Assembly (NCBI GenBank): GCA_050744245.1
Contig: JBOGGX010000226.1
Location: forward strand, 1 to 29,239
Reading direction: 5' to 3'
DNA from: JBOGGX01 sp050744245
Lineage (GTDB): Bacteria; Actinomycetota; Acidimicrobiia; Acidimicrobiales; JBOGGX01
Length of the DNA: 29,239 nucleotides
Below, one piece after another: positions 14,943 to 22,484 of the stretch. The first letter of the stretch is position 1, and every line of letters begins with the position of its first letter. The notes under the pieces are model-generated. The model ran no database searches. It saw only the letters and a program-made list of their open reading frames with translations, and had not been told where the DNA came from. The translations under genes and the position numbers were made by a program.

Positions 14943-15703
14943 CGGGTCCTCCTGGCCTTCCACACCTCTTCGGCGGGCCAGCGCCGAGCCCACTCGGCCG
15001 TGACAAACCCGTAGTTGGTGCTGGACCCGGGCGGCGGGCGCAGCTCGAGCAGTTCCTCGACGTCGAAGCCGTCGCGGCGGAGCAGGCCGATCCAGTCACC
15101 GTGGCCGAGATGGAACTCGATGCTGGGATCGTCCGGCCACTCGAAGCGGCGCATTCCGAAATGGTCGCGGACCAGAACGTTCTCGGCGGGAACATCCTCG
15201 TGGTCGGACACGCAGAGCATGAGGAGCGAGCTGTTGCCGAGGAAGACGAGCTCGCCGCCGGGACGGAGCAGGCGGGCCGCCTCCGGGATCCAGAGGTACG
15301 GGTCGGCCCAGATGGCGGCGCCGTACTCGCTGATGACGAGATCGAAGCTTGCGTCCCTCAGCGGCACCCGCTCGCCCGCGGCCAGCACCAGTGGAAACGG
15401 GAGACCGTGCTCCCGTTGCTTCGAGCGGGCGATGGCGAGCTGGCTGGGTGTCGGGTCGACACCGACGGGTCGGGCTCCGCGCCGAGCCAGCCAGGCCGAC
15501 ACGTACCCCGTGCCGCAGCCGAGCTCGACGACGTCGAGACCGGCCACATCGGACGGAAGCAGACCGACGTCGGATTCTGGTACGTCGAAGATCCCCCACA
15601 TCGGCTCCTCGGCGCCCCACCGCTGCCCGGCCAGCTCGACCTCGCTGTCGCGGTCGGACCATGAGGCGATGTTGGCCGCGAGGTGGTCGAGCTCCTCGGT
15701 CAC
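14939..15703 (-). CDS. class I SAM-dependent methyltransferase
   Basis: A 254-residue methyltransferase. DVVELGCGTGYVSAWLA at about 57-73 is motif I, PVGVDPTPSQLAIAR follows as strand 2, and FDLVISEYGAAIWADPYLW and RLLRPGGELVFLGNSSLL are the later core strands. The N-terminal part (ASWSDRDSEVELAGQRWGAEEPMWGIFDVPE) is shared with a group of actinobacterial methyltransferases of unknown substrate. Start is the GTG at 15703, with a TACGGT box 7 bases upstream and no ribosome site. It is the first gene of the two-methyltransferase operon. Confidence 0.9.
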   Translation of the reverse strand: MTEELDHLAANIASWSDRDSEVELAGQRWGAEEPMWGIFDVPESDVGLLPSDVAGLDVVELGCGTGYVSAWLARRGARPVGVDPTPSQLAIARSKQREHGLPFPLVLAAGERVPLRDASFDLVISEYGAAIWADPYLWIPEAARLLRPGGELVFLGNSSLLMLCVSDHEDVPAENVLVRDHFGMRRFEWPDDPSIEFHLGHGDWIGLLRRDGFDVEELLELRPPPGSSTNYGFVTAEWARRWPAEEVWKARRTR

Positions 15704-15716
15704 GCCGAGGACCGTA
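15704..15716 (-). promoter_or_regulatory. predicted -10 box, leaderless start of methyltransferase operon
   Basis: Read on the minus strand, TACGGT (15716-15711) is followed by 7 bases and then the GTG start at 15703. No Shine-Dalgarno sequence is present. Confidence 0.45.
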
Positions 15717-15785
15717 CATCCGCCGTGGTCAGCCACCGCCACCGCCGCCGCCTCGGGGTCGAAGCCGCGGATCGAACGCGGTGAC

Positions 15786-16407
15786 CTAGTCGGCGAGGAC
15801 AAGGATGCGAAGCGCCGGCGGATCGACCTCGCCGATCCAGATGGTGTAGGTGCGGTCGGAGAACCAGCCGCCTCGGCCCCAAGCGTGGCGCGTGATCGCC
15901 GCCAACCGCTGACCATCAGGGGTGGTGACCTCACACCGATCCGAGGACGTCGAGAGCGTTGAACCTCGAGGCATCAAGGCTGACGGCGAGGGTGCTCCGG
16001 CCAGCACCAGCATCCGTTTCCTCCCCGTTCGCGGATGATGCCGACCTCCCGGCCCCCGGGCTCGACGACGGCATGCGCCGACGCACCCAGTCCCATGAGG
16101 GGCGCCAGGCCCGACCGGTTCGAGATCGTGAGCACCACCGCGCCAACGGGATCGAGAACACGCGCGTTGTCGCCGCGGTGATCAACCAGCCCGCCATGGT
16201 GCCGTCGGGCAACCACAGCACCCGCTGCGGCTGGCCCGCGATCTGGGCAGCAGCGTGGGCGACGAGTAGCGACTGATGCAGCAGGCCGACCTGACGAGCC
16301 GGCGGCGCCCGCGCCCCCGATCCTTCAAGGCGGCGACCGATGAGGTCGGTGGGAGGATCGAGTCGAACCCGCCGCCACCAGGAGACGCCGCCCGACATCC
16401 AGGCCAT
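15786..16407 (-). pseudogene. frameshifted scramblase/LURP-one-like protein gene
   Basis: Pieces of one protein are spread over three frames on the minus strand. The first frame, from the ATG at 16407, gives WWRRVRLDPPTDLIG and GLLHQSLLVAHAAAQIAG. The second (from about 16170) gives DPVGAVVLTISNRSG and HAVVEPGGREVGIIRE. The first frame then resumes with STLAVSLDASRFNALDVLG. The third gives CEVTTPDGQRLAAITRHAWG, WFSDRTYTIWIGEVDPP and a stop at 15786. The order of short strands ending in G-x-x-x-G/I turns resembles the phospholipid scramblase/LURP-one (Tubby-like) fold of about 200 residues. Three shifts within 600 bases indicate decay. It starts 9 bases after the MocR gene with a GGGAGA before the ATG, so it was once in that operon. 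The family call is tentative. Confidence 0.6.
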
Positions 16408-16415
16408 TCTCCCGT

Positions 16416-17867
16416 CTACGACGGGGCGTCGGCCATGACCTCGTCGAACGCGGCCCGCAACCGGAACAGCCCCTCCTCGATCCGCTCCGTTGGAATCGCT
16501 CCGTAGCCAAGGACAAGACCGGCCCTGGGCGGCTCGTCGACCGCGAACATCGACAACGGCAGCGCTTCGACACCGGCGGCCGACGCCCGCCGAACGCATG
16601 CCGCGATGGTCCCGACCGGCAGGCTCGGGGCCAGGGCGCACACGTGGAGCCCGGCCGTCGACGGCACGACCTCGAGCCGGTCGGCGAACCGCTCGGTGAT
16701 GGTGGCCACGACCTGCTGGTGCCGACGCTGGTAGGTGCTGCGCATCTTCCGGGTGTGGCGGGCGAGCCAGCCCTGGTCGATGAACCGGGCCATGGCGCCC
16801 TGGATCGGAAGCGTCGTGTGCCAGTCGGTGACGTACTTGGCCACGCGCACGGCTCGGCGCAGCGCCGGTGGTGTCACAAGAAAGCCGAGCCGGAGGGTCG
16901 CCAGCGTGGTCTTCGAGAAGGAGCCGACATAGATCACCCGTCCACCGGTGTCGAGGGTCTGCAACGGCTCGATGGGGCGACCGCCGAACCGGAACTCGCT
17001 GTCGTAGTCGTCCTCGACGACGGCGGCGTTGTGCCGCTCGACCCAGGCGAGCAGGGCCATGCGCCGGGCCAACGACATCGACAGCCCGAGCGGAAACTGG
17101 TGCGACGGCGTGACGTACACCAGGCGGGTGCCCCGAGGGATGGCCTCGACCACCAGCCCCTCGTCGTCGACGGGCACGCCGGCCACGCGTGCGCCGAGCG
17201 ACTCGAACAGGTGGCGGGGCGGCGGGTAGCCGGGATCCTCGATCGCGACGCGGTCACCGGGGCTCAGCAGGACCCGGCCGATGATGTCGACCGCCTGCTG
17301 GGTGCCGTTGGTGACGGTCACGTCGTCGGCCGTGGCCAGCACCGCCCGCGACCGCCCGAGGTGACGGACGATGGCCCCGCGCAGCCCGGCATGCCCGGCC
17401 GGGTCGGCGTACAAGCCGGCCCCGACGGCGTGGCCTCGCAGCTCATGCGCGACCAGCCGGCGCCACGTCTCGTACGGGAACAGCCGAGCGTCGGGCACGC
17501 CCGTCCGGAACTCGAAATCGGCCGGCCGATCGAAGACGGACGGCACCGGTATGGCGTCCCAGATCGGCCTCGGTCGCAAAGAGCTGTCGGCCCGCCGGGT
17601 CCGGCGGGTTGCGTGACCGGTCGAAGTCGTCCAGTCGCTCACGAACGTGCCCGCGCCGACCTTCGAGGTCACGAACCCCTCACCGGTGAGGCGGTCGTAG
17701 GCCACGGTGACGGTGGTGCGGGCGACGCTCAACCGTTGGGCGAGCTCACGGCTCGGGGGCAGCTTCTCGCCCGGTCGGAGCCGGCCGTCCAGGATGCCGC
17801 GCCGGAGCTGGCGGTAGATCTCACCGGTCAGGTCGCGACGCCCGACGAGGCTGACGTGCAGGTCCAC
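16416..17867 (-). CDS. MocR-family (GntR/aminotransferase) transcriptional regulator
   Basis: A 483-residue regulator. The N-terminal GntR winged helix (about 10-75) includes GEKLPPSRELAQRLSVARTT. A fold-type I aminotransferase-like domain (about 115-475) follows, with TNGTQQAVDIIGRVLL, ATPSHQ-like YVTPSHQFPLG, EDDYDSEFRF and the PLP lysine K319 in VGSFSKTT. MocR proteins sense PLP or amino compounds and control PLP, GABA or taurine genes, often as dimers on direct repeats. None of those target genes is next door. The divergent neighbour is a secreted SnoaL-like protein, the likeliest local target. The GTG at 17867 follows a TACCCT box by 7 bases, so the transcript is probably leaderless. Confidence 0.93.
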   Translation of the reverse strand: MDLHVSLVGRRDLTGEIYRQLRRGILDGRLRPGEKLPPSRELAQRLSVARTTVTVAYDRLTGEGFVTSKVGAGTFVSDWTTSTGHATRRTRRADSSLRPRPIWDAIPVPSVFDRPADFEFRTGVPDARLFPYETWRRLVAHELRGHAVGAGLYADPAGHAGLRGAIVRHLGRSRAVLATADDVTVTNGTQQAVDIIGRVLLSPGDRVAIEDPGYPPPRHLFESLGARVAGVPVDDEGLVVEAIPRGTRLVYVTPSHQFPLGLSMSLARRMALLAWVERHNAAVVEDDYDSEFRFGGRPIEPLQTLDTGGRVIYVGSFSKTTLATLRLGFLVTPPALRRAVRVAKYVTDWHTTLPIQGAMARFIDQGWLARHTRKMRSTYQRRHQQVVATITERFADRLEVVPSTAGLHVCALAPSLPVGTIAACVRRASAAGVEALPLSMFAVDEPPRAGLVLGYGAIPTERIEEGLFRLRAAFDEVMADAPS

Positions 17868-17880
17868 GCCGGGCAGGGTA
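17868..17880 (-). promoter_or_regulatory. predicted -10 box, leaderless start of MocR gene
   Basis: On the minus strand TACCCT (17880-17875) precedes the GTG start by exactly 7 bases, with no ribosome site between. Confidence 0.5.
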
Positions 17881-17991
17881 GGCCGCGGAGATTGGCCTGG
17901 TCATCTTTGTCGATATTGGCTCTCGCACTGGTCCTTCGGGGTCCGTACGCTCGACCCGACCCGGCTCGTTCAATGGGGAGGATCCGTCACC

Positions 17992-18495
17992 ATGAAGACG
18001 CGCGCCCGACCGACGCGGCGCCTGCTGGCGCTCGCAGGAGTGCTGCTGGCGGCGTCGGTGGCCATGCCCGCGGCGGCGACACCGGCGAGCAAGGCGGCGC
18101 CGCAGCAGAGCCGCTGCCTCCGGCAGTTCGACGCGACCCAGCGCCAGGACATGGAGTCGTTCGCCAACTTCGACGCCGAGGCGTTCCGCGAGGTCCACCA
18201 CCCCGACGCGATCACCATCTTCGCCAGCGGGGCGACGCGCACCGGGATCGACGCCATCATGGCCGCCCTGGCGCCGCACTTCGCCAACCGCAACGCCACC
18301 TGGACGTGGACCGAGCTCCACCGATTCGTCGACCGGGCCTGCCAGACGGGCTACATCCTCTACGACACGACCTACGCCATCCCGTCGCAGGGCTTCACCC
18401 AGCACGCCCTCACCTCCGTGACCTACGTCCGCGAACGCGGACGGTGGCTCGCGATCGCCGACCAGGGAACCCTGCTGCCGCCAGCCGCCGGATGA
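17992..18495 (+). CDS. secreted SnoaL/NTF2-like protein
   Basis: A 167-residue exported protein. A Sec signal peptide (KTRARPTRRLLALAGVLLAA, then SVAMPAAATPA) ends near residue 28-30. The mature part has the SnoaL/DUF4440-like pattern: a first helix with FANFDAEAFREVHHPDAITIFAS, a second segment TGIDAIMAALAPHF, then beta strands ending in TSVTYVRERGRWLAIADQGT. Such cone-shaped NTF2 folds bind or act on small hydrophobic ligands; the ligand here is unknown. Two cysteines (about 42 and 118) could form a disulfide outside the cell. A GGGAGG ribosome site precedes the ATG. It is divergent from the MocR gene across 124 bases. Confidence 0.82.
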   Translation: MKTRARPTRRLLALAGVLLAASVAMPAAATPASKAAPQQSRCLRQFDATQRQDMESFANFDAEAFREVHHPDAITIFASGATRTGIDAIMAALAPHFANRNATWTWTELHRFVDRACQTGYILYDTTYAIPSQGFTQHALTSVTYVRERGRWLAIADQGTLLPPAAG

Positions 18496-18528
18496 ACTCG
18501 GTCGACCGATCGTGACCGGTGCGTCGCC

Positions 18529-18555
18529 CCGCCGGCGGGAACTCCCTTCCGGCGG
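18529..18555 (+). terminator. GC hairpin downstream of SnoaL-like gene
   Basis: CCGCCGG (18529-18535) pairs with CCGGCGG (18549-18555) across a 13-base loop, 34 bases after the stop codon. No U-run follows, so this is a modest call. Confidence 0.4.
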
Positions 18556-18597
18556 CGGGTCGGCGCTCCCGCAGGCAACGCATGGTGTACTGGACCG

Positions 18598-19209
18598 ATG
18601 GACTACCCGACGCGCGAGCAGTTGTACGCCGAGGTCGACGACTGGTTCCGTCACGAGCGCCCCGACGCGCCCGCCAAGTTCAGCAAGGACGCACCGGAAC
18701 ATGAGGCCCTGCGCGAGGAGTGGATCGGCATCCGCGACGTGATCCTGGCCGAGTACGTCAACCGCGTGTACTGGGAGGTGTACCCGGACGCCCCGATCAA
18801 GATCGACCCGAACGACCCGGCCCACGACCGCTACGAGAAGGGTTGGCTCGAGATCCGCGACCAGATCATGAGCGCCGCGCCCCAACCCCCGGTGCACGAG
18901 GGCGAGGTCGACCTGTCGCGGATCCGGGCCTCGGCCCTCGAGCACCTCGAGTACCAGCTGACCGAGATCCGCGAGGAGCTGTACTCCGACCTGCGGGCCA
19001 CGATCGAGACGATGGTCGACAACTACCGAACGGCCATCGACACCGGAGCGATCGGCCCGACCGACTCGTGGAAGTCCGATCTCGTCGAGGTGGTGTCGAA
19101 CGAGGATCCCGAGCACAAGGTGCGGCTCAAGCTCTTCGCCGTCTTCTACCAGGACGTGTACGACGGCGGGCTCGAGGTGCTCGAGGTCGTCAAGCCGCTG
19201 GCTTCGTGA
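18598..19209 (+). CDS. unknown cytoplasmic protein with an internal 41-residue duplication
   Basis: A 203-residue acidic protein with no signal or membrane segment. Residues 22-50 and 63-91 align without gaps at an offset of 41: PDAP at 22 and 63, P-x-H in the middle, and W-x-x-I-R-D-x-I at 42 and 83, with 12 of 29 positions identical. The C-terminal half is largely helical (ALEHLEYQLTEIREELYSDL) and ends in VRLKLFAVFYQDVYDGGLEV. I recognise no family. It is the first gene of a tightly coupled trio: its TGA overlaps the GTG of a VOC-type gene, whose stop in turn overlaps the DUF1697 gene. No ribosome site is seen before the ATG, so a leaderless transcript is possible. Confidence 0.75.
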   Translation: MDYPTREQLYAEVDDWFRHERPDAPAKFSKDAPEHEALREEWIGIRDVILAEYVNRVYWEVYPDAPIKIDPNDPAHDRYEKGWLEIRDQIMSAAPQPPVHEGEVDLSRIRASALEHLEYQLTEIREELYSDLRATIETMVDNYRTAIDTGAIGPTDSWKSDLVEVVSNEDPEHKVRLKLFAVFYQDVYDGGLEVLEVVKPLAS

Positions 19210-19597
19210 ATCGCCTCGCGCTGGTGACGGTCGTGGTTCGCGAGTACAACGAGGCAATCGGGTTCTTGTCGACGTGCTCGGGTTTGAGCTGGTCGAGGAC
19301 ACGCCACTGTCCGCCGACAAGCGCTGGGTCGTGGTCGCACCTCGCAGTCGCCGGGACGACGCCGGGCTGCTGCTGGCCCGGGCCGCGACCGATGCCCAAC
19401 GCGCCCGTATCGGTGACCAGACCGGCGGCCGGGTCGCGTTCTTCATCGACACCGACGACCTCACCGGCGACCTCGAGCGGCTGACCGGCCACGGCGTGCG
19501 GCTGGTGGACGGCCCCCGGGTCGAGGACTATGGACGCGTGGTCGTGTTCGAGGACCTCTATGGCAACCGCTGGGATCTCGTGGAACGCGACCGGTGA
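19206..19597 (+). pseudogene. VOC (glyoxalase/bleomycin-resistance) family protein with one frameshift
   Basis: The first frame from the GTG at 19206 gives NRLALVTVVVREYNEAIGF, the usual first VOC strand. Just after (about 19261-19272) one base appears to be missing. The next frame continues with VLGFELVEDTPLSADKRWVV and later VAFFIDTDDLTGDLERL and VVFEDLYGNRWDLVER, the expected second half. Adding one base would give a normal protein of about 131 residues. The start overlaps the upstream stop and the end overlaps the DUF1697 start (both GTGA), so the operon layout is intact. The gene may be newly inactivated or the shift may be a sequencing error. A shorter product from a GTG near 19274 lacks the first strand. 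Substrate is unknown. Confidence 0.75.
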
Positions 19598-20124
19598 CGA
19601 CCTGGGTTGCGCTGCTGCGAGGCATCAACCTCGGCCGGGCCCGCCGGGTGGCCATGGCCGACCTGCGCGCCCTCCTGGAAGGGTTGGGCTACGGCGAGGT
19701 GAGGACCCTCCTGCAGAGCGGCAACGCGGTCTTCACCGGCACCGGCCCGGCCGGAAAACTCGAGACGAGCATCGAGCGCGAGATCGAGAAGGAACTCGGC
19801 CTGCGGGTGACGGTCATGGTGCGCTCGGCGGCGCAACTCCGCAAGATCGTCGCGGCCAACCCGTTCGCCGGCCAGACGACCGATCCGAAGCAGCTCCACG
19901 TCGTGTTCCTCTCGGCGCCGCCCTCGGCCGCCTCGCTCGATGCCCTCGACCCGGACGAGTACGCCCCCGACGAGTACGCCGTCGGCGACCGGGTCATCTA
20001 CCTGCGGCTGCCGAACGGCGTGGCGGGGTCGCGCTTTCCGTGGGACCGGTCGCTGAACGTCGACACCACCATGCGCAACTGGAACACCACCACGAAGCTG
20101 GCCGAGCTGGCCGCAGCCACCTGA
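19594..20124 (+). CDS. DUF1697 domain protein
   Basis: A 176-residue protein of the DUF1697 family. Its hallmark N-terminus WVALLRGINLG is present, followed by LRALLEGLGYGEVRTLLQSG and NAVF. FLSAPP and the C-terminal TTMRNWNTTTKLAELA are also typical. The family is widespread, folds as two ferredoxin-like halves in known structures, and has no settled function. The GTG at 19594 overlaps the VOC gene stop, so it is third in the coupled operon. The next gene is convergent, ending 9 bases away. Confidence 0.92.
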   Translation: MTTWVALLRGINLGRARRVAMADLRALLEGLGYGEVRTLLQSGNAVFTGTGPAGKLETSIEREIEKELGLRVTVMVRSAAQLRKIVAANPFAGQTTDPKQLHVVFLSAPPSAASLDALDPDEYAPDEYAVGDRVIYLRLPNGVAGSRFPWDRSLNVDTTMRNWNTTTKLAELAAAT

Positions 20125-20133
20125 ACCGGTGCG

Positions 20134-20964
20134 TCAGTCGAAGACGGTGAGGCAGCGCCTGATGGCGGCCTCGGTCACCCGCCAGCCGAACACGACGCCG
20201 GCGCCCATGACCAGCCACCGGCCGACGAGGAGCTGGAATTCGGCCCGGTCGCCGAGCGCAACCATCGCCCGGCCGAGCTCGTCGATGTCGACGGCGATGA
20301 ACCGCCAGAACCAGACGAGGGTGGCGGCCACGGCATAGCGGGGATCGAACCAGCCCATGGCCAGCAGGCCGATGGCCACGGTGAGGATCGTCGGAGTGAC
20401 GATCACCGCGACGGTGGGCGCCGGCAGGAGGGCGGCGCCGATGCAGCCGCCGATGACCGCCGCGGCGCAGACGGCCCCGCCGACCGGGCAGCGGCGGGCG
20501 TCGAAGCGGTGACCGACGGCGACCGCACCCAGCACGACCAGCGACGAGACGCTCGGCGGGCCGGTCGTCGCGGCCTGGAGCAGCACCGTGCCGCCGGCGA
20601 GTAGCACGGCGCCGAGGCCGAGCCCGCCGGCGATCGCCGACGCGGTCAGGACGGCACCGGCACCCACCGCGATGGACGAGGCCCCCTCGGCCGAGGCCCC
20701 GGCGAGCAGCGCATTGACGATCGCCAGCACGAGGGCCCCGACCCTCAACCCTTGACGGATGAGCTCGCGCCGATCGTCGAACGCACCGCGCCGGCTCATC
20801 GAACGCAGGGCGAAACCGACGAGGCTGGCGACCTCGGCGGCCCGGTCGATCCGGCTGCCACGCGCCGCGATCGCGTCGACGGCGACAACCATGTCGGGCC
20901 GCAGCCGATCGTCGACGCCCGGCACCCTGAGGGCCGTCCACCGGAGGATTGCTCCGTTGCTCAC
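20134..20964 (-). CDS. PadR-linked multi-pass membrane protein
   Basis: A 276-residue protein. A soluble N-terminal part of about 70 residues (RWTALRVPGVDDRLRPDMVV, then DRAAEVASLVGFALRSM) is followed by about six hydrophobic segments up to residue 255. These include VGALVLAIVNALLAGASAEG, GGLGLGAVLLAGGTVLLQA, VGGAVCAAAVIGGCIGAALL and VAVIVTPTILTVAIGLLAMG. Membrane proteins with a soluble N-terminal segment often sit behind PadR genes in actinobacteria and are thought to be controlled by them or to work with them. The ATG at 20964 overlaps the PadR stop (ATGA). No transport motif is visible, and the role is unknown. Confidence 0.82.
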   Translation of the reverse strand: MSNGAILRWTALRVPGVDDRLRPDMVVAVDAIAARGSRIDRAAEVASLVGFALRSMSRRGAFDDRRELIRQGLRVGALVLAIVNALLAGASAEGASSIAVGAGAVLTASAIAGGLGLGAVLLAGGTVLLQAATTGPPSVSSLVVLGAVAVGHRFDARRCPVGGAVCAAAVIGGCIGAALLPAPTVAVIVTPTILTVAIGLLAMGWFDPRYAVAATLVWFWRFIAVDIDELGRAMVALGDRAEFQLLVGRWLVMGAGVVFGWRVTEAAIRRCLTVFD

Positions 20965-21290
20965 GTCGTCAGCCCGTGGCGCAGGCTGGCCCGGCCGACC
21001 GCGGCGTTGGCCTGGAGCCGGTCGACCTCGGCCTGCAGCAGATCGCGACCGGACGGGGTGAGCACGAGCGAACGGCGGGGCGGGCCGCCCTCGACCACGG
21101 TGCTGTCGAGGGTGATGTAACCGTCGCGCTCGAGCCGGTCGAGCGCCGCGTACAACGTGCCGGCGCGCAGCCGCACCCGGCCCTCCGACAGCTGTTCGAT
21201 CAACTGCAACAGGCGGTACCCGTGGGCGGGACCGCCGGCCAACGCGGTGAGGATGAAGTACGTCGGCTCTCTGAGCGGGGCGCTCGACAT
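20961..21290 (-). CDS. PadR-family transcriptional regulator
   Basis: A 109-residue repressor of the PadR type. The winged helix spans about 8-85, with EPTYFILTALAGGPAHGYRL, VRLRAGTLYAALDRLERDGY and the wing GGPPRRSLVLTPSGRDLL. A short C-terminal helix serves dimerisation. The ATG at 21290 is preferred over a TTG one codon earlier; a GAGGAACG ribosome site lies upstream. It is the first gene of a two-gene operon with the membrane protein and is divergent from the Moco oxidoreductase gene. Two dyad sequences in the shared 90-base gap are the likely operators. Confidence 0.93.
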   Translation of the reverse strand: MSSAPLREPTYFILTALAGGPAHGYRLLQLIEQLSEGRVRLRAGTLYAALDRLERDGYITLDSTVVEGGPPRRSLVLTPSGRDLLQAEVDRLQANAAVGRASLRHGLTT

Positions 21291-21313
21291 CAAGTTTCGT
21301 TCCTCGCGCGCTG

Positions 21314-21347
21314 GACTACTAGTCAGGTCAACGGTATACTGACGACC
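21314..21347. promoter_or_regulatory. dyad operators and -10 box in the PadR/oxidoreductase divergent region
   Basis: GACTA-C-TAGTC (21314-21324) is a short palindrome. Next to it a 22-base partial dyad (21326-21347) has GGTC and GACC ends around a central GTATAC. TATACT at 21335-21340, inside the second dyad, is a good -10 box for the plus-strand oxidoreductase. Binding by the PadR protein would cover it. Confidence 0.5.
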
Positions 21348-21380
21348 AGTCTACATCGCGTTGACCCGCGGAGGAAGGCG

Positions 21381-22418
21381 ATGGCGGTGACGAGGTCGAC
21401 GAACCGGCGCCTCCGACCCTTGCGGCCGCGGCAGGTGAACCTGCTGCTCGAGGTGTTCGTCGTGGCCGCCATCTGCACCGGCCTGGTGTCGTGGGCCGTC
21501 GGCGACCGGTGGAGCGGCTGGTTCGTTCTGGTTCACGGCGCAGTCGGGATCTCGTTGCTGTTGCTCGTGCCGGCCAAGCTGCGCGGCTCGGTGGCCGCGG
21601 GGTTCCGGCGACGACGCCCGACCCGTTGGTTGTCGGCCGCCTTCGGGGTGCTCGTCCTGGCCACGGTTGCCCTCGGGCTCCTGCACGCCACCGGCCTGTG
21701 GTACGGCGTCGGGTACTGGTCGGCGCTGTGGACGCACTCGCTGTTCGCGTTTGCGCTCATCCCGCTGTTCGTCTGGCACCTGGTCACCCGTCCGGTGCGA
21801 CCCCGACCGACCGACCTCGACCGCCGCGCCCTGCTGAGTGGCGGGCTGGTGGTGGCGTCCGCCGCCGCCGTCTACGTCGCCCAGGAGGGCGTGACCCGCC
21901 TGGCCGGTTTGGCCGGGGGTGACCGCCGCTCCACCGGCTCCCACGAGGTCGCGTCGTTCAACCCGGCCGGCATGCCGACGGTGATCTGGTTCAACGACCG
22001 TCGGCCCGAGCAGACCGACGAGGCCGGCTGGCCCCTCGTCATCTCCGGCGGGCCGACGGCCATCGCGGCGTTGCGGGCCATGGCCCGACCGGTGGTCGCC
22101 ACCCTCGACTGCACCGGCGGTTGGTGGAGCGAGCAGGCCTGGGATGCCGTCCCGCTCGGCGATCTGATCGCCCGCCCGGCGGGCCGCAGCGTCCGCGTCC
22201 GGTCGGTCACGGGCTACGACCGGCTGTTCGCCCACGACGATCTCGACCAGATCTACCTGGCCGTCGGCTACGGCGGCCGACCACTGCGTCCCGGCCACGG
22301 TGCGCCCGTGCGGTTGATCGTGCCCGGCCGCCGGGGGCCGTGGTGGGTCAAGTGGGTGACGAGCGTCGAAGCGGACGACAGCCCGCCGTGGCTCCAATCC
22401 CCGCTGCCGTTGACCTGA
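21381..22418 (+). CDS. membrane-bound molybdopterin-dependent oxidoreductase (sulfite-oxidase fold)
   Basis: A 345-residue protein. Four membrane helices (about 21-40, 47-66, 83-103 and 118-137) contain histidines in HG, LLHATG and THSLFAFALIPLFVWH, as in cytochrome-b-type anchors. DRRALLSGGLVVASAAAVYV then forms a fifth helix preceded by twin arginines. The outer domain has the sulfite-oxidase Moco fold: SFNPAGMPTVIWF, VVATLDCTGGWWSEQAW with the Mo-binding Cys, and IYLAVGYGGRPLRPGHGAPV. A five-helix Moco protein of this build in Streptomyces (SCO3746, from memory) is inserted jointly by Sec and Tat; the arginine pair suggests the same here. Substrate and electron acceptor are unknown. GGAGGAA precedes the ATG, and the gene faces the PadR operon. 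Confidence 0.88.
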   Translation: MAVTRSTNRRLRPLRPRQVNLLLEVFVVAAICTGLVSWAVGDRWSGWFVLVHGAVGISLLLLVPAKLRGSVAAGFRRRRPTRWLSAAFGVLVLATVALGLLHATGLWYGVGYWSALWTHSLFAFALIPLFVWHLVTRPVRPRPTDLDRRALLSGGLVVASAAAVYVAQEGVTRLAGLAGGDRRSTGSHEVASFNPAGMPTVIWFNDRRPEQTDEAGWPLVISGGPTAIAALRAMARPVVATLDCTGGWWSEQAWDAVPLGDLIARPAGRSVRVRSVTGYDRLFAHDDLDQIYLAVGYGGRPLRPGHGAPVRLIVPGRRGPWWVKWVTSVEADDSPPWLQSPLPLT

Positions 22419-22471
22419 GCCGGCCTCGTCGGCGACGCGCCGGCATCACGTTCTGCGCCCGGCCGACCTCC

Positions 22472-22484
22472 TAGCGTTCCCGAC
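22472..22484 (+). promoter_or_regulatory. predicted -10 box for leaderless GAF-like gene
   Basis: TAGCGT at 22472-22477 is followed by 7 bases and the GTG start at 22485, with no ribosome site. Confidence 0.5.

Noticed and set aside
20949..21380. Long upstream extension of the Moco oxidoreductase frame
   Set aside because: It crosses the PadR gene antisense and the promoter region. The ATG at 21381 has a strong ribosome site and directly precedes the first helix.
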